64,000 nucleotides of DNA from Eggerthellaceae bacterium. GTDB taxonomy: Bacteria > Actinomycetota > Coriobacteriia > Coriobacteriales > Eggerthellaceae. The stretch is taken from the NCBI GenBank assembly GCA_015062605.1, contig SUUI01000001.1, forward strand, positions 62,001-126,000, in the 5' to 3' direction. Positions 1 through 9,000 of this stretch are shown here, in pieces (within the stretch, counting starts at the first letter, position 1; each line of letters begins with the position of its first letter). A program made the position numbers and the translations under genes. The notes below the pieces were generated by a model. The model was not told the origin of the DNA, did no database searches, and saw nothing but the letters and a program-made list of their open reading frames with translations.

Positions 1-127
1 TAGCATTTGGCTGGAAACAATGCAGCCCATAAAGCGTATTTGCTATAGTGATAGCGTTTTCGCGCCGCGCACACGAGCAGTTGCGAGAACCATGTTTGTA
101 CCATTCGTTGTCGGCTAAAGGAAATCT

Positions 128-1405
128 ATGTCATTGATTGTGGCGAAATTCGGCGGCACCTCGGTTGCTTCACCCGAGCGCATCCAGATGGTTGCCAAAC
201 GTCTCATCGCGAAGCGCCAAGCTGGCGACCAAGTTGTTGCCGTCGTATCGGCAATGGGAAAAACCACCGATGAGCTCATCGGCCTGGCAGCAGCGGTAAA
301 CGATAATCCCCCCGCCCGCGAGATGGATCGCCTGCTTTCAACGGGCGAACAAGTCAGCATGACGCTGCTCGCTATGGCCATCGAATCGAAAGGCTATAAA
401 GCCATGAGCTTCACGGGCCGTCAAGCGGGCATCGAAACCGACGGCATGCATGCCAAGGCGAAGATCATCAAGGTTCATAATGAGCGCATCATGGATGCCC
501 TGAATCGGGGTTACATCCCCGTTGTCGCCGGTTTCCAGGGCATCGACCCCAATGGCGATATGACCACGCTTGGCCGTGGCGGCTCCGACACCACCGCCGT
601 TGCAGTCGCATGGGGAATCGGTGCCGATGTGTGCGAGATCTATTCCGATGTCGATGGCGTATACACGGCAGATCCGCGTGTGTGCCCGCGCGCCAAGAAG
701 CTCGATGCGATTTCGTACGATGATATGCTCGAGCTTTCCGCTGCCGGCGCAGGCGTATTGCAAATGCGCGCTGTCGAGTTCGCCCGCAAATGGGGCGTAG
801 TCATCCACTCCCGTTCTGCATTCTCTGATGCAGAAGGCACCTATATCAAGGAGGACCCAGCTATGGAAGAAGCGGTCATCACCGGAATCGCCCACGACAC
901 GTCAGAAGTCAAAATCACGCTGCGCCAAGTACCTGATATGACCGGCGTTGCGGCGAAATTGTTCAGCGGACTTGCCGCAGACATGGTCAGCGTTGACATG
1001 ATCATCCAAAACATCTCCGAGGATGGCTTCACGGACATCAGCTTCACGTGCCCGAAAGCCGATCTCGATCGTGCTCGCAACACTCTCGAGCGCATCGTGC
1101 CTGAGCTCAACGCACGCGAATACGTCGTCGATACCAATATCGCAAAGGTCAGCCTCGTCGGCACGGGAATGAAATCTTCCCCTGGTGTCGCCGCATTGGC
1201 CTTCAGCACGCTTGGCGAGAACAACATCAACATCCTCGCCATCTCAACGTCGCCCATCCGCCTATCCGTCGTGGTCGAGCAATCTCAAGCCACCGAAGCG
1301 GTACGCTGCCTCCATCATGCATTCGGTCTTGATTCCGATAGCATCTTCGAGGAAACGCAGCTCTCTGCCGAAGAAATTGCCGCCAAGATGGCCAAGGGAC
1401 GTTAA
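128..1405 (+). CDS. lysC: Aspartate kinase, alpha subunit (full length)
   Basis: Phosphorylates aspartate, the first step to lysine, threonine and methionine. The 425-residue protein opens with the kinase signature KFGGTS and has GRGGSDTTA near residue 150, followed by two C-terminal ACT domains (from about 265) that normally bind feedback amino acids. The ATG is preceded by AAAGGA at about 117-122. Length and layout match the alpha2beta2 aspartokinases of actinobacteria and Bacillus. Usually asd follows lysC, but here tlyA follows after 23 bases. The dapF and dapL genes of the same pathway lie at 36.8-39.0 kb. No lysine riboswitch fits in the 127 bases upstream. Confidence 0.96.
   Translation: MSLIVAKFGGTSVASPERIQMVAKRLIAKRQAGDQVVAVVSAMGKTTDELIGLAAAVNDNPPAREMDRLLSTGEQVSMTLLAMAIESKGYKAMSFTGRQAGIETDGMHAKAKIIKVHNERIMDALNRGYIPVVAGFQGIDPNGDMTTLGRGGSDTTAVAVAWGIGADVCEIYSDVDGVYTADPRVCPRAKKLDAISYDDMLELSAAGAGVLQMRAVEFARKWGVVIHSRSAFSDAEGTYIKEDPAMEEAVITGIAHDTSEVKITLRQVPDMTGVAAKLFSGLAADMVSVDMIIQNISEDGFTDISFTCPKADLDRARNTLERIVPELNAREYVVDTNIAKVSLVGTGMKSSPGVAALAFSTLGENNINILAISTSPIRLSVVVEQSQATEAVRCLHHAFGLDSDSIFEETQLSAEEIAAKMAKGR
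863..1405 (+). CDS. Internal in-frame start: aspartokinase beta subunit
   Basis: Inside lysC an in-frame ATG at 863 is preceded by a near-perfect Shine-Dalgarno AAGGAGG (848-854) at 8-base spacing. Translation from here gives a 180-residue protein starting MEEAVITG that holds only the two ACT domains. In Corynebacterium and Bacillus the aspartokinase beta subunit arises this way and starts at the equivalent place, so this ATG is very probably used. The strong ribosome site in mid-gene is seen directly; production of the subunit is inferred. Confidence 0.8.
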   Translation: MEEAVITGIAHDTSEVKITLRQVPDMTGVAAKLFSGLAADMVSVDMIIQNISEDGFTDISFTCPKADLDRARNTLERIVPELNAREYVVDTNIAKVSLVGTGMKSSPGVAALAFSTLGENNINILAISTSPIRLSVVVEQSQATEAVRCLHHAFGLDSDSIFEETQLSAEEIAAKMAKGR

Positions 1406-1428
1406 TCCCGACAATCGAGCTGCTGCGC

Positions 1429-2208
1429 TTGACGAGGAGAATCCCAAAGACACGCCTAGACGACCTCTTGGTCGAACTAGGTTATTACCCAGACACCGAT
1501 ACCGCGCTTCGAGCCGTTTTAGCACGAGAGGTCCGCGTGAACGATGTCTACGCGACAAGCGCTGCGCTCATGGTTGCACCCGATTCAGAAATTTTCATTA
1601 AGACGAAGGCGCATGGCGAAGAAGCCGATTCGCATCGTTTCGTCTCACGCGGTGGCTTTAAACTGCAAGCCGCGCTTGATACGTTCAATCAAGATGTGAC
1701 GGGATTGCGCTGCATCGATGTCGGTTCGTCCACGGGGGGCTTCACTGACTGCCTCCTTCAAGCGGGAGCCGCAAGCGTAGCGTGCGTCGACGTGAATTAC
1801 GGTCAACTAGCCTGGAGCTTGCGTCAAGATGAACGGGTGAGCGTTTTCGAACGCACCAACATCAAAACCGCAAATGCGGAAGAACTTGGCGCACCGTTCG
1901 ATTTGATCGTTGCAGACGTGAGCTTTATAGGACTCGCTTCGCTAGCGCCGGCATTCGCACGACTCAGCGCTAAAGGAACGGTTTTCATCGGGCTTGTTAA
2001 ACCTCAATTCGAATCCCGTCATGACGAAACCGATCATGGCGTGGTTCGCGATCCTGCGATTCGCGCTCGAACGGTCTTAGAAGTATCCGAAGCACTCGAA
2101 TCAAACGGTTTCAGCATCACGGATGTCACGCAGTCACCCATCACGGGACCTAAGGGGAACGTGGAATTCCTCGTGCGCGGCATTATGTCTGCATGTCCGA
2201 CAGCCTGA
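1429..2208 (+). CDS. tlyA: TlyA-family rRNA 2'-O-methyltransferase
   Basis: Family members methylate the ribose of cytidines in 16S and 23S rRNA (the capreomycin-sensitivity sites) and are often misnamed hemolysins. The 259-residue protein has an N-terminal S4 RNA-binding domain (about 8-70, RLDDLLVE) and an FtsJ-like methyltransferase domain with the SAM loop DVGSSTGGFTD near residue 97 and VKPQFE near 190. The start is a TTG at 1429, the only usable start that keeps the S4 domain; no strong ribosome site precedes it. It lies 23 bases after lysC and is probably co-transcribed. The common tlyA-nadK-recN neighbourhood is absent, since the next gene is convergent. Confidence 0.9.
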   Translation: MTRRIPKTRLDDLLVELGYYPDTDTALRAVLAREVRVNDVYATSAALMVAPDSEIFIKTKAHGEEADSHRFVSRGGFKLQAALDTFNQDVTGLRCIDVGSSTGGFTDCLLQAGAASVACVDVNYGQLAWSLRQDERVSVFERTNIKTANAEELGAPFDLIVADVSFIGLASLAPAFARLSAKGTVFIGLVKPQFESRHDETDHGVVRDPAIRARTVLEVSEALESNGFSITDVTQSPITGPKGNVEFLVRGIMSACPTA

Positions 2209-2216
2209 TTGCCCAT

Positions 2217-2248
2217 CGAAAAAGAAACCGCGCGACTATGCGCGCGGT
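2217..2248 (-). terminator. Rho-independent terminator of the DUF47 gene
   Basis: Perfect 8-bp stem (2227-2234 with 2241-2248, loop ACTATG). On the minus strand it is followed by TTTCTTTTTC, as expected for the DUF47 gene ending at 2280. The plus side has no T tract, so tlyA may not stop here. Confidence 0.8.
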
Positions 2249-2279
2249 CGATGGAAATATCTGTTAGATACGTGTCGCC

Positions 2280-2909
2280 TTACGAATTCTTCAGGTACAC
2301 CGTGCTCATAACGTCAGCAACATGCTCGGTTGCATCGGAGCATTTTTCCATGCGGTTGAAGATGTCTGCCCACACATGTGCAACAAGCGGCTTGTCACGA
2401 TATGTTTTGAAGAGCTTACGGATGGTCTGCAAGTACAACTGGTCGGCTTCCTCTTCGTAGTCGTTCACGTTCACGATGTATTCTCGGTACATCCTATTTT
2501 TCTTGAAATTGCGGAAATTGCCCATGGCGGTATCGAGCGCTTCGCAGCTATTCTTGATGAGCTTTGCGAAATCGAGCGCATCTTCCTGCATGAACTGGAT
2601 ATCGTACATGTAGAAACATTGGAACACGTCCTCAAGATAATCGAGCACGTTGTCGAGGTTCTGAGTGATGCCAACCAGATCCTCTCGCTCGAGCGGCGTG
2701 ATGAAATCCGTCGCAATATTCGTGAATATCTCGTGATTGATCACATCGCCGCGATGTTCAAGCTCGTGAGCTTTCGTAACGTGCGGAAGCAAGTTGTCGG
2801 GCGTGGTGTACTCCTCGATAGCCTGTATCAGCAAATCAGCTTCTTCAACAGCAAGGTGAGTGAGCTGCTCGAACGCATTGAAATAATCGAATTTATCTTT
2901 CTTCGCCAT
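2280..2909 (-). CDS. DUF47 (Pit accessory / PhoU-like) protein
   Basis: DUF47 proteins are all-helical PhoU relatives that usually sit next to a Pit low-affinity phosphate transporter and modulate it. The sequence is charged and helical, with EADLLIQAIEEY near residue 22, ELEHRGD near 45 and EDLVGITQNLDNVLDYLED near 75. I chose the ATG at 2909 (MAKKDKFD), which has GGAGCGGAGA just upstream, over a TTG 12 bases earlier; this gives 209 residues, the usual family length. No pit gene adjoins it: the upstream neighbour is an MBL hydrolase 92 bases away, so the partner must be elsewhere. Confidence 0.88.
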   Translation of the reverse strand: MAKKDKFDYFNAFEQLTHLAVEEADLLIQAIEEYTTPDNLLPHVTKAHELEHRGDVINHEIFTNIATDFITPLEREDLVGITQNLDNVLDYLEDVFQCFYMYDIQFMQEDALDFAKLIKNSCEALDTAMGNFRNFKKNRMYREYIVNVNDYEEEADQLYLQTIRKLFKTYRDKPLVAHVWADIFNRMEKCSDATEHVADVMSTVYLKNS

Positions 2910-3001
2910 TCTCCGCTCCAATCGCTGTAGTCAAACATGCGGGCTTATGTTCAGTGTAACGCATCAAACTATTATCTTTTGCCGAGTTTTCCGCTTTACC
3001 T

Positions 3002-3655
3002 TCAACAGTACCTTTTGAAAACACGTATACGCTCGGCATCGATGGTGGTTGGATTCCCGTGTCCAGGAAGCACGATGGTCTCATCCTGCAAAGCCGCCAA
3101 ACGCGCAAGCGAACGTCTCATCGCCTGGAAATCACCACCCTCGAAATCAGTACGCCCAATCGTTCCCTCGAAAAGCGTATCTCCAGAAACGAGAATGGAA
3201 GCCGATGAATCTTCAACGCCGCATGCGCGGACGTTTTCAAGCAAAAAGCATGTGCTGCCCTGCGAATGGCCAGGCGTAATCATGGCTTTCCACATCATGT
3301 TGCCGATAGCGAGCACATCGCCATCGCTCACCACGTAATCCACGGGACACGGCTCAACACCATGGCGGGAGTTCCAAGACGGATTACTCCCATTGATCAA
3401 TGGTTCTTCCGCAGCGGATGCGTATACGGGCGCCCCTGTTGCAGCCCTCAATGCGGCAAGGGCTCCGATGTGGTCATAATGGGCGTGCGTCACGAAGATC
3501 GCATCCGGCATGCGGCCATCGAGAAATGCGAGGATATCCTTCTCCCGGCAGCTCGGATCGACGAGCACCATGCTCGAGCCGTCGCCGATCAGATAGACGT
3601 TGTTATCTATCGGACCTAGGACAATGCGCTCAATGCTAACGCACGGAGAAGCCAT
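3002..3655 (-). CDS. MBL-fold metallohydrolase (glyoxalase II-like)
   Basis: Small single-domain metallo-beta-lactamase-fold hydrolase of about 217 residues. The zinc motif THAHYDHIG is near residue 55, GHSQGSTCF supplies a later ligand, SGDTLFEG the bridging Asp and PGHGNPT the C-terminal His. Proteins of this type sit downstream of rel in many Gram-positives and are annotated as hydroxyacylglutathione hydrolase-like without proven substrate. The ATG at 3655 is one base from the rel stop at 3657, so translational coupling is likely. An in-frame extension upstream would overlap rel by 60 bases and lacks family similarity. Confidence 0.88.
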   Translation of the reverse strand: MASPCVSIERIVLGPIDNNVYLIGDGSSMVLVDPSCREKDILAFLDGRMPDAIFVTHAHYDHIGALAALRAATGAPVYASAAEEPLINGSNPSWNSRHGVEPCPVDYVVSDGDVLAIGNMMWKAMITPGHSQGSTCFLLENVRACGVEDSSASILVSGDTLFEGTIGRTDFEGGDFQAMRRSLARLAALQDETIVLPGHGNPTTIDAERIRVFKRYC

Positions 3656-3656
3656 A

Positions 3657-6065
3657 TCAACCCGTCTCCTTCTTGGTTCTTTGCGGAGCCGTACGCGACG
3701 CATCGAACACGCCATCTATCTCTTGCACGCGTTGCAGTAAGTTACGTGCCTGCTCGACATCGGATAGCTCATATGTGAAATGCATCTCCGCGATGCCGTC
3801 CTTATGAACGTTCGTTGAGCATGAAACGATGTTCGCACCGATTTCGGAAATCGCTATCGTCACATCGCGCAAAAGATTCGAGCGATGTATTGCCTGCACG
3901 TGCAAGTCGAACGTATAGGTCATATTGCCCTTCATTGAATCGGCCCAGGATACTTCGATGATACGCTCGGGAGTACGGCGCAAATCCTTGGCATTCGGGC
4001 AGTCGGCACGATGTACCGACACGCCACGGCCGCGCGTCACGAAACCGATGATCTCATCGCCAGGTACAGGATTGCAGCAATGCGATAGACGCACCAGCAC
4101 ATCATCGATGCCCTTCACCACAACGCCGTTCGAGCTGTGTGTTTCGTGCTTCTTCGGACGCTTCACGCTGGTGAGCATCGGGGCGGGCTTGCCTGTCGAG
4201 CTGGTAGAGCTTCCAAGGCCAGGCGTGGCAGCATCCTCAGTGCCGCGGTCGACGAGCAATTTGAGCAACCGGTTCGCGACGTGCTGCGCGCTCTCCTTGC
4301 CAAGACCGATCTTCACGTACATCTCGTCGGCATCTTTATAGCCCATATGCTCGGAGACCGTTTTGATGGCACGCATCGATTGCGCACTCGAGATGCCGAA
4401 GCCATTCTTGCGCATCTCGCGCAATAGCTGCGCACGGCCCAACTGCAAATCGTCACTGCGTGACATCTTGGAGAAGTATGCTCGGATTTTGCTGCGTGCG
4501 GACGGCGTCTGCACGATGGAAAGCCAGTCGCGTGAAGGCGTTGCGCTCTTCTGCGTGAGGATTTCGACACGGTCACCTACCTTGAGCGTGTACGTCAACG
4601 GGACAATCGACCCATTCACCTTCGCACCAACGCAATGATTGCCGACTTCCGTATGGATCGCATATGCGAAATCGACAGGCGTCGACCCCGCGCGCAAACC
4701 GATGACCTCGCCCTTTGGTGTGAAAACGTACACTTCCGATGGTGCAAGATCGAATTTGAGCTCTTTGAGGAACTCTCTCGAATCGCTTGTCTCGTCTTGC
4801 CAGTCGATCATCTGCCTAAGCCATGCGAGCTGCCGCTCAAGATGCTCATCGGCAGTGCTTCCGTTCTCCTTGTAGCGCCAATGTGCGGCAACGCCATATT
4901 CGCTCGTACGATGCATCTCTTCGGTGCGGATCTGAACTTCGAGCGGACGTGCCGCAGGACCGATGACCGTCGTATGCAAGCTTTGGTACATATTGAGCTT
5001 CGGCATCGCGATGTAGTCTTTGAAACGACCAGGAATGGGGTGCCACAGCGAATGCACGGCGCCAAGTGCCGAATAGCATTCGGGCATCGTCTTTACGATG
5101 ATCCTCACTGCGATCAAATCGTAAATCTCCGAAAAGCCCTTCCCCTTACGAGTCATCTTCTGATAAATCGAATAGAGGTGCTTAGGACGACCCATGATAT
5201 GGCAGTCGATAGTCGCACGGTCCATTTCGTTGCGTAGCGCTTCGATGACCTGGTTCAGGTATGCCTCGCGCTCTGCACGGCTCTCCATAACCATACGCGA
5301 GACCTGCTTGTATTTGTTGGGCTCGAGATAGAAGAACGCTAGATCTTCGAGCTCCCATTTGATGGAATCAATGCCTAAGCGATGCGCGATAGGCGCATAG
5401 ACTTCGAGCGTTTCACGCGATTTGTATATTCGACGATCTTCCGAGAGAGCGCGAAGCGTGCGCATGTTGTGCAGACGGTCCGCGAGCTTGATGACAATAA
5501 CGCGGATATCCTGATTCATGGCAACAAGCATCTTGCGGATCGTTTGCGCCTGCTCCTCGGTCAGGCTGCCGACTTCGATGCGCGAAATCTTTGTGACGCC
5601 TTCGACTAACGCGGCGATCTGCTCGCCGAATTCCTTCGTAACCGATTCCGCCGTTGCGCTGGTATCTTCCACCGTATCGTGTAATAAGGCAGCGCACAGA
5701 GTTTCGATATCCATGCGCAAATCAGCAAGGATAATGGCGACTTCAACAGGATGAGCGATGAATGGCTCACCGCTTTTACGGCACTGCCCTTCGTGTGCCT
5801 TTTCTGCAAACCGATAGGCTTTTTCAAGCAAAGCCAGATCGTCTTCGGATGCATAGCCTGCAACCATATCCTCGAGCACATCGAAACGCTCTTCGGGAGT
5901 TGCGAGCACGCCCGACTCGGTTGCACGATTCGCATGAATCGAAATAGCCTTTTGCGCAACGCGCCTGCGACCAAGAAGGGCATCGCCTTGGCTGTCTTGC
6001 TTGGCTTCGTCGTTCGACAATGCGCTATCTGCCTGATTCTTCAGTTTCTCATCGTTGTCTGGCAC
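3657..6065 (-). CDS. rel: Bifunctional (p)ppGpp synthetase/hydrolase (Rel)
   Basis: Makes and degrades the stringent-response alarmone. Domains in order: HD hydrolase with intact HDTVEDT at about residue 130, synthetase with GRFKDYIAMPK and NMYQSLHTT, TGS (VYVFTPKGEVIGL), a zinc-finger/RIS region with SHCCNPVPGD, and a C-terminal ACT domain. Both catalytic halves look functional. The likely start is GTG at 6065 (or TTG at 6068), since AAGGAGGAG lies directly upstream; the open frame continues to 6143 but that part overlaps the previous gene and is not conserved. The start overlaps the end of the RecJ fusion by 17 bases, so the two are probably coupled. Confidence 0.96.
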   Translation of the reverse strand: MPDNDEKLKNQADSALSNDEAKQDSQGDALLGRRRVAQKAISIHANRATESGVLATPEERFDVLEDMVAGYASEDDLALLEKAYRFAEKAHEGQCRKSGEPFIAHPVEVAIILADLRMDIETLCAALLHDTVEDTSATAESVTKEFGEQIAALVEGVTKISRIEVGSLTEEQAQTIRKMLVAMNQDIRVIVIKLADRLHNMRTLRALSEDRRIYKSRETLEVYAPIAHRLGIDSIKWELEDLAFFYLEPNKYKQVSRMVMESRAEREAYLNQVIEALRNEMDRATIDCHIMGRPKHLYSIYQKMTRKGKGFSEIYDLIAVRIIVKTMPECYSALGAVHSLWHPIPGRFKDYIAMPKLNMYQSLHTTVIGPAARPLEVQIRTEEMHRTSEYGVAAHWRYKENGSTADEHLERQLAWLRQMIDWQDETSDSREFLKELKFDLAPSEVYVFTPKGEVIGLRAGSTPVDFAYAIHTEVGNHCVGAKVNGSIVPLTYTLKVGDRVEILTQKSATPSRDWLSIVQTPSARSKIRAYFSKMSRSDDLQLGRAQLLREMRKNGFGISSAQSMRAIKTVSEHMGYKDADEMYVKIGLGKESAQHVANRLLKLLVDRGTEDAATPGLGSSTSSTGKPAPMLTSVKRPKKHETHSSNGVVVKGIDDVLVRLSHCCNPVPGDEIIGFVTRGRGVSVHRADCPNAKDLRRTPERIIEVSWADSMKGNMTYTFDLHVQAIHRSNLLRDVTIAISEIGANIVSCSTNVHKDGIAEMHFTYELSDVEQARNLLQRVQEIDGVFDASRTAPQRTKKETG

Positions 6066-9000
6066 CAAGGTCTCCTCCTTCCGACTGCGATCGATCGAGC
6101 GGTGCAATAGTATATGAAACATGTTGGCGCAAGCTGTCATCATCGCATCCGAAAACCCACTCCCTGAATGCTTGGAAGACTTCCTGCTCGCCCAAGCCCT
6201 CTTGGTAGCGGATGCTATCGGTCAGCTCAACGCGGTCGGCATCTTCTTTGACGCTGATAGAACACGCCTTGCGACCTGCGATGAAACACGTATGCGCCTC
6301 GATAAGCCCAAGTTCGCTGAAAACAGCGATACCGCATATTGTAGATGCAACGCTTATCCGATGCGCGCTTTTCTCGGACATGCGCATCATATCGTCGACG
6401 CCAACGGTAAATGCATGACCACGGTGCTCTCGCTGCATGCCTCGAAGCCATCTATACACTTCTGCAAGCACATCATGATCCGGAGTCATATCACGCAGGA
6501 TCCGCTCATTGACGAGAGCATCGTTTATCCCGAAAAGCAGATGGACGGTCGCAGCCTGTCCATCGCGACCGGCACGACTGCTCATCTGGGCGAATTGGAT
6601 TTCATTGAATGGCAGATGGTAGAGCACCACGTGCCTGATATTGGGAATATTTGCCCCTTCATCAAACGCAGAAGTGGCAACAAGGGTCAGAAGCGCATTC
6701 GTGCGGAACAGATCCTCGATGCGCTTTCTTTCCTTTAGCGTTAGCCCCGCGTTGTAGAAGCCTATGAGCATGGATAGCTGCGGAACCCGTTTGCGTAAAA
6801 CCCGCGCTACAGCGATCGACTGCTCCCGTGAGTTCACATAGATGAGGGTTTTTTCACCACGGGCAACCAAATTGGCAAGATAATCATCGCGATTCTTCAG
6901 ATTACGCTGATCATCGATATGCAAGTTGTCGCGCGGTGATTCATCGACCACAAGGTCATCTATCGGTAAAAGCGCAAGCAGGTCATCAGTGATTTCGTCA
7001 TTTACCGTGGCAGTCAAAGCAAGTAGTGTCGGATGACCCAGGGAATCGATTCCCTGACGTAATCTCGAATAGGTCCCGCGAAGCTCAGCTCGTGGCTCAC
7101 CGATACGATGAGCTCCATCGATGACGATGAAATCGATACGTTGCGAGGAAGCGAAGCGCGCAGCGTGGCACAGGAAGAACTCTGGCGTGGTCGAGATGAT
7201 GTCGATCTTGCCTGCATCTAAGTCTTTGAAGATACGTTGGCGCTCATCGGCTTTCGTTTCGCCAGTGAGCGCTGCTGAAACGATACCGAATTGCGCCAGC
7301 GTAGCATTGAAACGAGATCCCTGATCGACGGCAAGAGCACGCAGCGGATAGATGATAAGGGATGCCTTGCCGTTCTTCAGGGCTTCAAGCGAGGCGTGCG
7401 CTTGATAGATGAGGGATTTGCCACAACCCGTTGCCATAACGGATAGCACTGAGCGGCCATGGCGCAAATTGCTGAGAACCGCACGCTGCGAATCATGCAA
7501 GGGGCAATCGCCGAGAAGCGCACGGACAATCGCTTGCTCAAGCTGCTCGGGGCTTCCCGATGCGCGCTCCTCCCACGTGCGGCGATTCTGCGCAAGCGCA
7601 TCGAGATGCGCCTGGCTTTCGGCTTGCGCGTTCGTCTCGTCTATGCGCGTATCGTCTTCGCATGAAGCATAGAGGTCGGCAACGAAGGTCTTGTCTTGCT
7701 CACGTAAACATGCCTCAAGCGCTTGGCATGCGCGAGCAGGAACGAATGACTTTATCATCGCCTTCACGGACTGACGACCGCGCCATTCATCGATTTGGGC
7801 TTGGAACGCGACGTTGACGACGCTGTCGTTGGCAAGCAGCTCCGGTATGTCAGGGCAATGGAACATAATGCCTGCGACTGATGCTCGTCCATCAGAAAGC
7901 ATGCACGAGAGGTGGTTCTTATCTGCTCCCACGGCTCGCACGTTTGCCAACGTGACGTCACGCGCCAAGAAGCAAGGTATCGGATTCTGTTGACCGAATG
8001 GAGCGAGCCTGTCGAGTTGACGAACGTTCTCAAGCGTCAATTCGGACAAGTCAACGCAGGTGTCAATCTGCACGAGCGGATGGAAGGCTTCTGCAGGCAA
8101 CGAATCCATATAAGCGCAGATGCGCTCAGTGAATTCGGGAAGCTTGGAAACAGGAAGCGTTACACCGACCGCCGCTTCGTGCCCGCCGAACCGTGTGAGT
8201 AAATCGGAAACGCTCTCAACCGCTTTGAACAAGTTGACTTGGCCGACGCTGCGACCGGAACCGCGTGCTTGATCGCCTTCGATGGAGAATAGCAAGGCCG
8301 GAACACCGTATTTACCCACAAGACGAGAGGCCACGATGCCTTTGACGCCTTCGTGCCAACCTTCGCCCGCGACAACGAGCGCGCGTTGCCCTACGTAAAT
8401 CTGATCTGCCTGCGCTTGCGCGATTTCTGAAAGCTCCAGCTCTATTCTGCGGCGCTTATCGTTCATTCCCTCAAGCTGCGCTGCGAGGTCGTTCGCGCTG
8501 TCGAAATCATCGGCAAGCAGCAAATCGAGCGCCAATTGGGCATCGCCCATGCGACCAGCCGCATTGAGCCTCGGAATGAGCGAGAAGCTCAGATTGTTCG
8601 CGGAGACGGGTTTGCCAGATGCGCCAGCAACGCCCAGCAGCGCGGCTAAGCAAGGACGCGGGCGTGCGTTGATGCGTGAAACGCCATCAGCAACCAACGC
8701 ACGATTCTCCCCGAGCATTGGCATTAAATCGGCAATGGTGCCTAAAGCAGCGAAATCCGTCAAATCGCGCCATGCCTGAGGCTTGCCGAACCGCATGCCC
8801 AACACCTGCACGAGTTTGAGCGCAACGCCCACGCCGGCGAGAATGGCGCTTTCGCACGAGGCATCGAGCTTGGGATCGGCCACGGGAATGCCCTCAGGTA
8901 CAAGAGAGCCTGGCTCGTGATGATCAGTGACGAGAAGCTCGATTCCCTCTTGCGCAATCGCCTCTGCGGCAACCTTGCTGGAGATACCGCAATCTACGGT

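Noticed and set aside
1-127. Lysine riboswitch upstream of lysC
   Set aside because: Only 127 bases are visible, and none of the conserved lysine-aptamer blocks are present.
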